Positions 1 through 10,225 of a DNA stretch of 64,000 bases are shown here, piece after piece; position 1 is the first letter of the stretch, and each line of letters opens with the position of its first letter. The DNA lies in contig OX328124.1 of assembly GCA_946811695.1 (NCBI GenBank), forward strand, positions 26,166,626 through 26,230,625, given 5' to 3'. Both the position numbers and the translations under genes were made by a program. Under the pieces are notes generated by a model, which did no database searches, had not been told where the DNA came from, and saw nothing but the letters and a program-made list of their open reading frames with translations. The DNA is from Gonocerus acuteangulatus (taxonomy: Eukaryota; Arthropoda; Insecta; Hemiptera; Coreidae).

Positions 1-32
1 TCAACTGAATGGATTTATAAGGCGTTTAGAAA

Positions 33-58
33 GTGTGTGTGTGTGTGTGTGTGTGTGT
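33..58. repeat. (GT)n microsatellite
   Basis: Uninterrupted GT dinucleotide run of about 13 units. No gene is seen in the first 240 bases; open frames here are repeat translations. Confidence 0.9.
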
Positions 59-176
59 ATGCATGTAATATTTTAAAAAAAAAAAATCAAAAAATACATT
101 ATATTTATGTAATGGAATCATCAGCCATGGCTCTTATTCGTTTTTTCGTTTCGAGTATTTTCCGTTGTGTTAACTG

Positions 177-556
<380 letters not shown>

Positions 557-675
557 TTTAAATTAAAAACATACAGCATGACTATGTCAGTGGAGTTCAG
601 CAATTAATTTGAATTTAATTTAATCATAAGGTCTTTATGAAGAGAAGATAAATAATCAGTGATCGTTATTCTATA

Positions 676-677
<2 letters not shown>

Positions 678-732
<55 letters not shown>
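678..732. repeat. (TA)n microsatellite
   Basis: About 26 TA units directly abutting the left end of the pogo-like element; the element seems to have inserted at a TA in this tract. Confidence 0.9.
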
Positions 733-735
<3 letters not shown>

Positions 736-1343
736 GAAGGTGTTGTACCTTTGACCACACTGCTTAATTGAATTTCTTTTGGCTTAAAAATTAAAGCTAA
801 ATTAATTTTTTTTTATTTCATTGTAATTAGTACTATATTGCTTACCATATTTAATTTTTTCAAGGTTCTACCTTTACATTTAATATTTTTTATTAATTTT
901 TAAAAAAAATAATCGTACAGTGGTCAAAGGTACAACTACATGTTGTACCTTTGACCATGGGGTGTTGTACTTCTGACCACGTAAAAACAACACAGCAGTG
1001 CAGAAAAAAAATGTATTCAGTAATATTGTAATTAATTGTAAGTTTAATAAATATAGGACCAGGATGTAAGTATAATAAAAAAGCTATTATTGATATTATG
1101 TTATGCTTAATATGCTGAAAATCCAGTCCAATCGATAAACGTGCTAACTGTCAAGGAGATCCACTAGCAATACTAGGGTATGGAAGTTTAGCCATATGTC
1201 TTCAACATCAATATCATACAAATTTTGATATTCTCTCGTAAATTTGTCACTTAAAGTGTGTTTTTTTCAAATATTGGATCTTAGACATTGGACATTTAAT
1301 ACCACAAATCTCTGAGACTAAATATGTAATAGTATTTTTACTT

Positions 1344-1513
1344 GCCAACGGCCATAGCCACGTTGAATACACCGGTTCCCATAGATCACCGAAGTTAAGC
1401 AAGGTCGGGCGTGGTCAGTACCTGAATGGGTGACCGACCACGTGCTGTTGGCATTATAAAAGGGCGGCAACCTATAGATAGCCCGGCGCTAATGGCCAAG
1501 ATGTAGATGCGCC

Positions 1514-1567
<54 letters not shown>
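1344..1567 (+). mobile_element. SINE with 5S rRNA-derived head (mosaic)
   Basis: Bases 1344-1453 read as 5S rRNA: GCCAACGGCCATA at the 5' end, ACGTTGAATACACCGG, the internal promoter region GATCACCGAAGTTAAGCA and TGGGTGACCG, ending GTGCTGTTGGC. About 9-10 bases are missing after GGTGACCG relative to normal 5S. It continues as AAAGGGCGGCAACCTATAGATAGCCCG, which matches the body of the tRNA-Ser-type SINEs here, and ends with GCGCTAATGGCCAAGATG...GCGCCGT and a 50-base poly-A, the tail of the tRNA-Glu-type SINEs. A perfect 13-bp duplication AGTATTTTTACTT flanks it (1331-1343 and 1568-1580), proving retrotransposition and not a native 5S gene. Confidence 0.92.
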
Positions 1568-1571
<4 letters not shown>

Positions 1572-1640
1572 TTTTTACTTTTATTTTTAACAAGTATAAA
1601 ATTTCATTTTTCCAAATCATATTTTTCAAATAGTTAATGG

Positions 1641-1898
1641 TCATCGACATAACTCATAACATTCATCAGACGAATCAACGTCACTTTCTCTTGAAGAAAT
1701 TTCGGTGTCAGTATCAGAATCTGTCATTAGAATAATTTTTTTTTCTAATGACCACTTTTTTAGGAAGGGGTTTATTTGTTTGTGGTTTCTTACGTTCAGG
1801 GTGGTGCTTTCGTTCTTTTTTTCACCTTCAATAATTAGCTTTTCAGGAATATCTGTCAGGATATGAGGTTTCCCTTTAGGCCGGCTCCTATTTGGCAT
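1641..1898 (-). pseudogene. pogo/Tigger-like transposase C-terminal remnant
   Basis: An 85-codon open frame whose start resembles the C-terminal tail of pogo-type transposases, a basic stretch followed by KPHILTDIPEKLIIE (about residues 10-24). It then becomes low complexity with an acidic end rich in Asp, Ser and Glu. It lies inside the TA-flanked element at 733-2831 on the minus strand. No DDE catalytic domain or helix-turn-helix is present, so it is a fragment. The assignment is by motif resemblance only. Confidence 0.45.
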
Positions 1899-2190
1899 TT
1901 TCCTTGTCTACGCTTTTCGGTGAGGTCTTACGACTTCAGGTGGAACTATAAGGAGCGATAGGTTCGAACTGCTACACTGGAGATTGCTAAAGTCAGTTTG
2001 AACTTATTTCATTTATTATTTTTAAATTCTTTGAACAATTGAAGCAACCAATATTAAGTATTTTTTTAAAAGATTTGTAGCAGAAGAACATAAAAGTCGA
2101 ATTATGAAAAAATTACTCAGGCGTGTTGTACCTTTGACCTGGTCAAAGGAAGAACACCTAGTCGTGGTCAGAGGTACAACACCCTGGTAG

Positions 2191-2382
2191 TTTTTTTTTT
2201 TTTTTGTTTTTTATTTACGGTGCATCTACATCTAGGTCATTAGCGCCGACATCCAGGGTGCAGCGAGGAATTTTACCAGGGAGCCGTGGGATGATAAAAT
2301 TCCTGCCGGAGGTTGGGAATCGAACCCACTATCTCCCGCTTATGAATCCAAGGCGCTAGCCATTAGACCACGGGAGACCCCT
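2191..2382 (-). mobile_element. tRNA-Glu-type SINE (family A), full length
   Basis: On the minus strand it begins with a tRNA-like head (GTCTCCCGTGGTCTAATGGC, A box; GGTTCGATTCCC, B box), then a body with an inverted GGAATTTTA/TAAAATTCC stem, then the tail GGCGCTAATGACCTAGATG...GCACCGTAAA and poly-A. The perfect 12-bp duplication ACACCCTGGTAG flanks it (2179-2190 and 2383-2394). It is nested in the pogo-like element and was inserted after it. The head is closest to tRNA-Glu by eye. Confidence 0.9.
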
Positions 2383-2641
2383 ACACCCTGGTAGTGAAAA
2401 TTAAAAAGCATGTTATAAATTTTAGGGTTAAGATAGATCAATTTCAGAAGCTACACCATGTTTTTTATTGTACTAGCTACTTTGTCAAATGATTTCCATA
2501 TAAAAAGACATAATACAAAAAATATTATGAGGCAAAATAGCATCAATAACTTACATTTTTATGATAAAAATGGATAAGAATTTTTTGCTAGAATCCTCTT
2601 TGACTTGAATAATTCAAAGTAGGTTACACAAGCCTCTAGGG

Positions 2642-2711
2642 GCGCTAATAGCCAAATAGTTGATGCGCCGTTAAAAACGAAACAAAAAAAAAAAAAAAAC
2701 AAAAAAAAAAA
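2642..2711 (+). mobile_element. Tail-only (5'-truncated) family A SINE
   Basis: Only the SINE tail (GCGCTAATAGCCAAATAG...GCGCCGTTAAAAACG) and poly-A remain. A perfect 14-bp duplication ACAAGCCTCTAGGG flanks it (2628-2641 and 2712-2725). The 70-bp insert is therefore an independent integration of an extremely truncated copy. Confidence 0.88.
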
Positions 2712-2833
2712 ACAAGCCTCTAGGGAAGGAGCTAAACACTAATTACACCATAATTTATAAAATATAGTTACATGCCGCCACAGACTCGGTGGTCAAAGGT
2801 ACAAGACGGTCAGAGGTACAACACCTTCCCCTA

Positions 2834-3330
2834 TATAGATATAAAATAGATCAAATCTGAACCGGACAAGGAAAAAAATAATTTTGAACTGGAAAATGTA
2901 AAGACGTTCTTTCGTCCATTTACGTAGAATCTTTAATGAAAATTAAAGAAATTTGTAATTTTACAATTTCCCTTATAAACTAATAATCTAAAGTCTGATT
3001 TAATATTGAAACAATTCGAATTTATTTTCACTTATATTTACCTAAAAAAAAGTAAACAAAAACGACAAATATTAATTGTTCAGTTGTCCTCGATTAAACG
3101 AACGCGCCTGGAGCCAAAAACCTTTCAACTTTAGTCGACTCTTGTTGGAGTAAATGAATTAGTCATATTATTCGAAGCGTTAAGACCTCCAAGGACGAAC
3201 CTGTCCTCTGGACCTCCTCCATCCTGGAATCTTGGAGGGTCGCCAATTGGATGTATTCTTACTCAAACTCTAACCTTAATCTTATAACGGCAGAAATTGG
3301 ATTATGTTAACTTGTTTTAGCTCTATAATG

Positions 3331-3383
<53 letters not shown>

Positions 3384-3639
3384 GAGTGCATTTAACTAAA
3401 TGTTACTTTTAAAATATTATTATTATTCTATTTTACGCCGCTCAACTTCTGATTATACTAATACAAAATTCACTAGCAAAAAAAAAAAAAAAATCCCATG
3501 AAAATAAAAGAACAATAAGAAGACACGGTGCCTATGGCAGATGTAGATGTGAGATTAATTTGAGAAACCACTAAATTTGCAAACAGCCAATTTAAATCAG
3601 AAATAACTAAAGGAAAATTTTCGCGGAACGCCGCTCATC
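2834..3639. other. No gene seen; poly-T tract at 3338-3380
   Basis: AT-rich DNA with a 43-base T run and a short A run near 3480. The 3075-3300 stretch is less biased and may be old single-copy sequence, but no family was recognised. Confidence 0.6.
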
Positions 3640-4195
3640 GGGAAGTTAACCCTGTCTAGTGCTGCACTCTAGCATCTTGCCCGGGAACTATCTGCCCGCG
3701 GCAGTATGAATCGGCAAGAAATTACAAGTCCAGAACCATATAGTCAGAAAAAGCAGGCAGTGTGGAGCATCACTTAAATTTCCTTTCAGAGTTTTACCCT
3801 CAAATTATGGGGGAGTAAATATCCGAGCCACCCAGGCCGAGCAACGGGAGCAGGGATGGAGTTGGCCAGGCCACCAATAATCTGGAGAAACACGAAGGAA
3901 AAAATTCAGCATATAGCAGGGAGTGCTTAAACAATATTCAAGACACCAGGTACCTCGCTTAACTTTATTATTTCTGAAGATACAGTTCAACCATCAACAG
4001 TCCAGCCTTCATCAGCAGCTCATCATTTCCTCAATCAATCAAAATTAAAGTAACCCACTAACCATATATGTTTCCTGAGTTTTGGCTTTACACCCCCCTC
4101 CATAGAGTTATGTATTTTGTAATAAATTCTGATTTTTCAAGTTAACATTTCACAAGTCTCTGCAGTCCTTTACCGTCAGTGGTCGACTCTACACC
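3640..4195 (-). repeat. Unclassified interspersed repeat, copy 1
   Basis: Read on the minus strand, this is alignable over about 550 bases with 59055-59665. Shared landmarks are a TTTTTATATA(G)GTGTAGA block, AGGACTGCAGAGA, CAGAATTTATT, AGCACTCCCTGCTATATGCTG, GGGTAAAACT and GCTCCACACTG. There is no convincing coding frame. The TATA-like block and AATAAA-like motifs would fit an LTR, but no matching pair of LTRs or TG..CA ends was established. Confidence 0.6.
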
Positions 4196-5000
4196 ATATA
4201 AAAAATGGTAGAGAGATCACAAACATAACCAGAAAATATAATTACCAAAAAATAACTAGACTTTTATAGATGTAAGCAAATAATTAATTAAAGATATAAT
4301 TTATTTATGACAATACTGCAATACATCTCTTACTGTTAATCACTTACTGACAGACTTCAGACTCAAGCACTATCAAACCTAACTTTTTTCCCAACAATAT
4401 ATTTCTTTATTGATTATTACATTCTGTATATAAATACATCTGGTAATATGATGAATGATACAATATGGAGGTTCTGTGCTCAAGGCCTTTCAACTTCATC
4501 CTCGATTAACGCCAGAAAGACGCTCAGATGACGTTGAAAGGTGCCTACACAAGCTCCCTTCTGCTCCGACCAGTGGCTGGAGTCGAAGAGACATCGGTGA
4601 GCCACAGAAAATTGTCGCACTTGAACAAAGATAAAGCCATTGCTTTGGAAGGCCATTGGCCATTGGAAGGCCTTGAGCACAGAACCTCCATATTGTATCA
4701 TTCATCATATTACCAGATGTATTTATATACAGAATGTAATAATCAATAAAGAGATATATTGTTGGGAAAAAAAGTTAGGTTTGATAGTGCTTGAGTCTGA
4801 AGTCTGTCAGTAAGTGATTAACAGTAAGAGATGTATTGCAGTATTGTCATAAATAAATTATATCTTTAATTAATTATTTGCTTAAATCTATAAAAGTCTA
4901 TTTATTTTTGGGTAATTATATTTTCTGGTTATGTTTGTGATCTCTCTACCATTTTTTATATAGTGTAGAGTCGACCACTGACGGTAAAGGACTGCAGAGA
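4157..5000. repeat. Large inverted repeat (about 330-bp arms)
   Basis: Bases 4157-4487 and 4668-5000 are inverted copies of each other with few differences, separated by about 180 bases. The outermost shared sequence is TCTCTGCAGTCC/GGACTGCAGAGA. The left arm continues outward into the repeat at 3640-4195, while the right arm stops abruptly at 5000. This suggests a copy in which part of the element was duplicated in inverted orientation, not a simple terminal inverted repeat. Open frames in the spacer are not conserved in any recognised family. Confidence 0.85.
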
Positions 5001-5816
5001 GACCTAACCAACCACCAAACATGCATGAATTACTTTTAGATGACAGCAAACATTACAAACATATTCTAATTCCTTTCAAACATCAAAATTCTGGATAAAA
5101 TCTACCAACACGTTTTTTTGTTTATTTCCATCTGTTTTAATTGTTTATTTTCGTTATGTATAATATCAATTTATTGTTTCTTTCTGTCTTTTATTTGTGT
5201 ATTTATTTTTCTTTCTTTGTCTTTTCTCCCCCTTTTATTTATAGAAGTAAATATCACCGAGTGAGACACTGAAATATCAACAGAGAATTAAGTTACTTCT
5301 CTCAGCTATTACTTACGACTCGTACTTTTTATTTCTTTTACTATTTATTATTGACTATACCATTGACTTTCCTGTACTATTCTCAATTCTTTAATGTCGC
5401 AGTTTAGTCGCCTGAGTTTTGATAAACTTAATTAGTAAAATAAATAATTTATTTAAGATATAAATAGGCTTGGAATATTTTTGTGTACTAGAATCATGTA
5501 TAAACTTTGGTAAAATTACAATAGAAAGAGAATCCGAATATGAAGGGTTCAGAGCAAAGCTAGACCAAGTCCATGTTAGACAGTTTTCAGAAAATGAGTA
5601 TTATTCGTTTTAATTGCAGAGACGTTGTATAAATCGTATTGACCAGTATAAGTATTAAAAATACTTGTTCATAAAATAGTTATAACTTGGACTTGGCTTA
5701 CTTGTGCTCTGAAAGCCAATAGGAATGACTTCCAGATGTGTAGCAAGAACTGCTACAAGTGGCAAAATAATGAAGTTAGGACTTAAGTCTCCTGAAGCAC
5801 TGAAAAGAGCCATTTT
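5001..5816. other. No gene seen
   Basis: AT-rich intergenic DNA up to the Helentron-like copy. No RNA gene, recognisable repeat or coding frame was found. Confidence 0.6.
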
Positions 5817-5935
5817 AGCACTTTCCTCCGAAGGAAAGTAGCTATTGAGGTTGGACTCATGACGGAATTTTTGAAAAATTTCTTCAAATCTTTATCGATC
5901 CTACCTAGTAGACACCGAAAATGACCCCCGTTAAA

Positions 5936-6013
<78 letters not shown>

Positions 6014-7060
6014 CTGTTAACACGATAGCGGCCAGAGTTTTTGGTTTTTCGTCACGAAACTTGGTATATAGCATTCAATTAGCAAATGATTGAACGAGTT
6101 CGTTAACCACCAAAATCGGTCCACCGGAAGGGGGGGGTTTACCCCGAACCCAAAACACTAATTTGACCATTTCAGCCGTAATATTTGTTATATTTCAACG
6201 AAACTTGGTATTCTTACTGGTAATATAGAGAGAAAAGTGAGATATAAAAATAAACTAAATCGGTTCATACGGAGGGGGGGTTTACTCCGGACCGACAATA
6301 CCAATTCGCCACTACCAGCCGTGATTTTTGGTATCTTTCGACGAAACTCGGTATTCGTAGTGGTAATACACAGGTAAATATGTGTTGTAAAAATAAACTA
6401 AATCGGTTCATTAGGAGGGGGGGGGGGGGTTACTCCAGACCCACAATACCAATTCGCCACTACCAACCGTGATTTTTGGTACATTTCGACGAAACTCGGT
6501 ATTCGTAGTGGTAATCTACAGGTAAATATGTGTTGTAAAAATAAACTAAATCGGTTCATTAAAAGGGGGGGGGTTTACTCCGGACCCAAATTCCTAATAT
6601 ACTTATACCAGTCGTAATTTCTGCTGTATTGTAACGAAACGCGGTATACGTCGTGCGTAACTCATGAGAAAAAAGTGTTGTAAAAATGAGCTGAATCGGT
6701 CAATCGGAAAGGGGGGTTTACTTTGTAATATACTTCAATAGAAAAGCCAGCCAGACATAGGTTCACAAAGGCGCCGCAAGGAGCGCTAGAGGGACTGGAG
6801 GATCCGGTTCCTGCGTTAGATCAAAATACGATCATATGAGGATTTTGTATTTATTACGTAGTGTAGTAGGTACCATGTGTAAACATAACTCTGGAAGCAA
6901 ATTAATAATTTATCAGTTACTCATTACAAAATTAAAAGAGAACTATTCATGTTTTTATTTTATTTATGTAGGATATTTTAAGCAAATTGTTCTGGAAAGC
7001 AGTCTACACTACCCAAATTCTGAGGAAAGTGCTTAGTTATGCAGCTCCTGCGTGACGGAC
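5817..7060 (+). mobile_element. Helentron-associated-like element (HINE), copy A
   Basis: The left end AGCACTTTCCTC (5817-5828) is repeated inverted as GAGGAAAGTGCT near, but not at, the right end (7022-7033). Beyond it come a hairpin ATGCAG-CTC-CTGCGT (7039-7053) and the terminus GACGGAC. The flanking bases are T on both sides. The left end also forms ACTTTCCT-CCGA-AGGAAAGT. Inside are a (TA)n tract (5939-6007), TCTGTTAACACGATAGCGGCC, and about four degenerate 145-bp units, each with a G-run followed by TTTACTCCGGACC. Asymmetric inverted repeats, a 3' palindrome and T-T insertion are known marks of Helentrons and their non-autonomous HINEs (DINE-1 type). No Rep-helicase is present. Confidence 0.65.
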
Positions 7061-7299
7061 TTTTAGTGATACTGTTAATGCCATTACAATATCAAATGAC
7101 AAAATGATTCTTTCATTGCTTTTGATGGAAAGTGGAGGGCCGCCTCGGGTCATCATCGGGCGTGTCCGATTTTAAGGTGAGTCAGGACTGTCAGGAAAGG
7201 GAAGAATAAATAATTTCACCGTACTGTGCATTCAGGGCTTGATAAATAAGTAAGCATAAGTGAGGTTAGTGTGTGGGATTCTTATTGTCGACAGTAACG

Positions 7300-7577
7300 A
7301 ACAACATACCTTGACAAGAAGAGACCAAGTAGTACTGACCAGACTTCGCATTGGACACTCGTTGCTCACACATAATTAGCTCATGGAGAAAAAAGACAAA
7401 CCGATATGCAGAGTTTGTAACACAACACTGACAATTAAACACATACTCACTGAATGTAAAAGACGCGACAAACTGAACATTCCACACGACCTACAAGAAC
7501 TTCTCACAGAGGGTAGTCCATACATAAACTCTATACTTCAATATTTAAAAGACATAAACATTTACCACAGAATCTGA
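7300..7577 (+). pseudogene. LINE ORF2 C-terminal fragment
   Basis: Translating from about 7306 gives RRDQVVLTRLRIGHSLLTHN, a stop at 7377, then CRVCNTTLTIKHILTEC (Cys/His knuckle), ending in a stop at 7575-7577. The pattern LTRLRIGHS.LTH followed by CxxC...H...C is typical of the C-terminus after the RNase H region in RNase-H-bearing non-LTR retrotransposons. The in-frame stop shows decay. The TTATTGTCGACA at 7282-7293 recurs at 8012-8023 and may be the target duplication of this 5'-truncated copy. Related fragments lie at 11640-11870 and 44965-45313. Confidence 0.75.
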
Positions 7578-7858
7578 GGAAACGAAAAATATTTTAAGAT
7601 AATTTTTATTTATTTTTTTTTATTTATTTTTTTTTCTCTCCCTATTATGTAATTATTACTCAATTTTACTTGGTCATTAATGGAAAACCACAACATGTAG
7701 CATCCTCCATGACCTAATAAATAGTTAAATAATGGCAGTTAGTTTTGGTGATAAGTTATGTAAATACATTAACTATAGTTCAAATAGCAAGGCTCTAAAT
7801 AATGTTTAGCAATTAATTCTTAACTCAAACCTACTAACTTTTGTCTTATGCTCTCCTT

Positions 7859-7895
<37 letters not shown>

Positions 7896-8011
7896 TATTT
7901 AGTAGTATAAGTTACTGTTAATTGTGAATACATAAATTTGTATTTTATACTGTATCTTAAAAAAAAAAAAAAAAGAGCAAGTCGCCGTCGTTGCGAAGCT
8001 CGTAAAATAAA
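7578..8011 (+). mobile_element. 3' UTR and tail of the 7.3 kb LINE fragment
   Basis: AT-rich sequence with a T-run (7862-7894) and an A-run (about 7960-7974), followed by GAGCAAGTCGCCGTCGTTGCGAAGCTCGT and AAATAAA. A similar tail (GAGCAAATCATCCGGC...GTAAATAAATAAA) ends the related copy near 45270-45313, so this is the shared LINE 3' terminus. Confidence 0.55.
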
Positions 8012-8096
8012 TTATTGTCGACAAAATAAATTTTCACAAGCCCTTTTTTATTAGTTATTTTTACTATTTAGCTATTTTTGCTATTTATACAAATTA

Positions 8097-8305
8097 TTTA
8101 TTTAAATTTTAACGTCCATTTATTATTAACTACGAATTTTAGGACGGGTTATCTATAGGTTACCACCCTTTTCTAGCCAGGATAGGGGTGATGCCTTTTC
8201 TTTTTTCGAAAGAAAAGCCACCGCCCCTAGTGGGAATCGAACCCACGACCTTTGGCACGGAGTGTTAAGAGCTCACGCCTTAACCCTCACGGCTACCGGG
8301 TCTCC
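8097..8305 (-). mobile_element. tRNA-Ser-type SINE (family B), full length
   Basis: Minus-strand head GGAGACCCGGTAGCCGTGAG with TTAAGGCGTGAG (A-box region like tRNA-Ser) and GGTTCGATTCCC (B box), then GGCTTTTCTTTCG, AAAGGCAT, CTATCCTGGCTAGAAAAGGG, GGTAACCTATAGATAACCCG and a TTAAAATTTAAA 3' end with no long poly-A. A perfect 12-bp duplication TTATACAAATTA flanks it (8085-8096 and 8306-8317). Confidence 0.92.
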
Positions 8306-8682
8306 TTATACAAATTAATTATCTCGTCTGATTATCCTAAAGTTTTCCGAAACTTTTCGATTTTCTAATCAATAAATTTCTAACTTTTTCTATTCAGTGA
8401 GAAGGATGTTCCTTTTAAAATATCTCGGGTCAATTATTTCCTTGGTTGTTCGGTTCGAGTTAATGAGTGGCTAATTAAGTCGTACTTTTCCCAGAGGAAT
8501 CCTCTCATTTTCCCCTTCTCCAATTCGAGATGTCTCTTCGACGGCGACTATTCCGCTCCAACTTTTCATGAACAACTTCTACTTATGAATCTTATAATTA
8601 GGCCTTGGAAAAGTTTGTTTTCGATGCTTGAAATGAAGAAATGAAAAAAAAGCCTTGACAACCCAACTACATTAGAAAAAAA

Positions 8683-9520
8683 GTCCGTCACGCAGGAGCT
8701 GCGTAACTTAGCACTTTCCTCAGAATTTGGGTAGTGTAGACTGCTTTCCAGAACAATTTGCTTAAAATATCCTACATAAATAAAATAAAAACATGAATAG
8801 ATCTCTTTTAATTTTGTAATGAGTAAGTGATCAATTATTAATTTGCTTCCAGAGTTATGTTTACACATGGTACCTACTACACTACGCAATAAATACAAAA
8901 AACCTCATATTATCGTATTTTGATCTAACGCGGGAACAGGATACAGTCCCTCTAGTGGTAGAAAGCGCTCCTTGCGGCGGCTTTGTGAACCTACGTCTGG
9001 CCGGCTTTTCTATTGAAATATATTACAAAGTAAACCCCCCCCCCTTTCCGATTGACCGATTCAGCTCAATTTTACAACACTTCTTTCTCATGAGTTACCC
9101 ACGACGTATACCGCGTTTCGTTACATTACAGCAGAAATTACGACCGGTATGAGTATATTAGTAATTTGGGTCCGGAGTAAACCCCCCCCCCTCTTAATGA
9201 ACCGTTTTAGTTTACTTTTACAACACATATTTACATGTAGATTACCACTACGAATACCGAGTTTCGTCGAAATTTACCAAAAATCACGGCTGGTAGTGGC
9301 GAATTGGTATTGTGGGTCCGGAGTAAACCCCCCCCCCTCCTAATGAACCGATTTAGTTTATTTTTACAACACATTTTTATCTGTGGATTACCACTACGAA
9401 TACCGAGTTTCGTCGAAATATACCAAAAATCACGGCTGGTAGTGGCGAAATGGTATTGTGGGTCCGGAGTAAACCCCCCCTCCTAATGAACGGATTTAGT
9501 TCATTTTTATATTGTAAAAT
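8683..9520 (-). mobile_element. Helentron-like element, copy B (5' truncated)
   Basis: Begins (minus-strand 3' end) GTCCGTCACGCAGGAGCTGCGT, whose hairpin ACGCAG-GAG-CTGCGT is perfect in this copy, then the inverted repeat AGCACTTTCCTC. Internal G/C-tract units follow up to about 9520, where similarity stops. The outer flanking base is A (T on the element strand), as in the other copies. It carries the unoccupied TCTATTGAAATATATTACAA site that is occupied in copy C. Confidence 0.65.
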
Positions 9521-9574
9521 TATTAAGTTTAGCACAACAAATAGTATAACATTAGAAACATTTAAATTAAAGAC

Positions 9575-9785
9575 GGAGGCCCGGTGGCCGTGACCGTTAA
9601 GGCGTGAGCACTTAACTCTCCGTTCCAAAGGGTCGTGGGTTCGATTCCCACTAGGGGTGGTGGCTTTTCTTTAGAAAAATGAAAAGGCATCAGCCCTATC
9701 CTGGCTAGAATAGGGTGGTAACCTATAGAGAACCCGTCCTAAAATTCGTAGTTAATAATAAATGGACTTTAAAATTTAATAATAA
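9575..9785 (+). mobile_element. Family B SINE, full length
   Basis: Head GGAGGCCCGGTGGCCGTGA, TTAAGGCGTGAGCACTTAA, GGGTTCGATTCCC, then the shared body and GTAACCTATAGAGAACCCG. A perfect 12-bp duplication TAAATTAAAGAC flanks it (9563-9574 and 9786-9797). Confidence 0.92.
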
Positions 9786-9797
9786 TAAATTAAAGAC

Positions 9798-10225
9798 AAT
9801 AATATCATTGGGTTTACAGGGGTACATTTATAAAATGAAAAGCGTAACTTTCTGTAACATCAGTAGTGTAGAAATGAAAATAAAGAAATTTAAAAAAATA
9901 ATAATTAAAAAAAAATAGAAAAATTATAAAATAAAATAAAAAAGGTGCAGGTAGTTTTTGGAGCTTAATAATAGTAATTAATTACATGCATACAATTAAT
10001 TTCTTCGAACAAGTAATCTAACTCGGGTTTGCTAAGAATCGATCTGCTAAGAACGATGGATTTACCAAAGAAACTCACGAGGGTATTTTTTTAAAATTAT
10101 CAGGCAGGATTGATGAGGGTTTAAATTTTATTTTTTCTTAAATTCCTTTATAGGCACATCAAATTGAATTTTAGCTTGCAAATTGTCATATTATGACAAT
10201 TTTAATAATAATAAAAAAAAACCTC
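9798..10225. other. No gene seen
   Basis: AT-rich sequence with A-runs between the SINE and tRNA-His. An oligo-A stretch at 10212-10221 reads as TTTTTTTTT just downstream of tRNA-His on the minus strand. Confidence 0.6.

Larger units (their letters stand above)
733..2831 (-). mobile_element. Decayed pogo/Tigger-like DNA transposon
   Basis: The two ends are inverted copies beginning GGGGAAGGTGTTGTACCT and match over about 24 bases with one difference. Both are flanked by TA (731-732 and 2832-2833), the target duplication of the Tc1/mariner/pogo superfamily. The motif TTGTACCTTTGACC recurs inside both ends in both orientations (about 921-982, 2124-2185 and 2790-2825), probably transposase-binding sites. 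A remnant of a pogo-like transposase C-terminus lies at 1641-1898. Three SINE insertions (1344-1567, 2191-2382, 2642-2711) interrupt it. The superfamily call rests on the TA flanks and the weak C-terminal resemblance; another TA-targeting family is possible. Confidence 0.65.

Noticed and set aside
1344..1453. Functional 5S rRNA gene
   Set aside because: About 9-10 internal bases are missing, the sequence runs into SINE body, tail and poly-A, and a 13-bp target duplication encloses the whole insert.
4480..4749. Small genes in the spacer of the large inverted repeat
   Set aside because: Frames exist on both strands and use mirrored repeat arms; no family similarity.
8220..8300. tRNA-Ser gene
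   Set aside because: The A and B boxes belong to a SINE with a body and a 12-bp duplication; the cloverleaf does not close.
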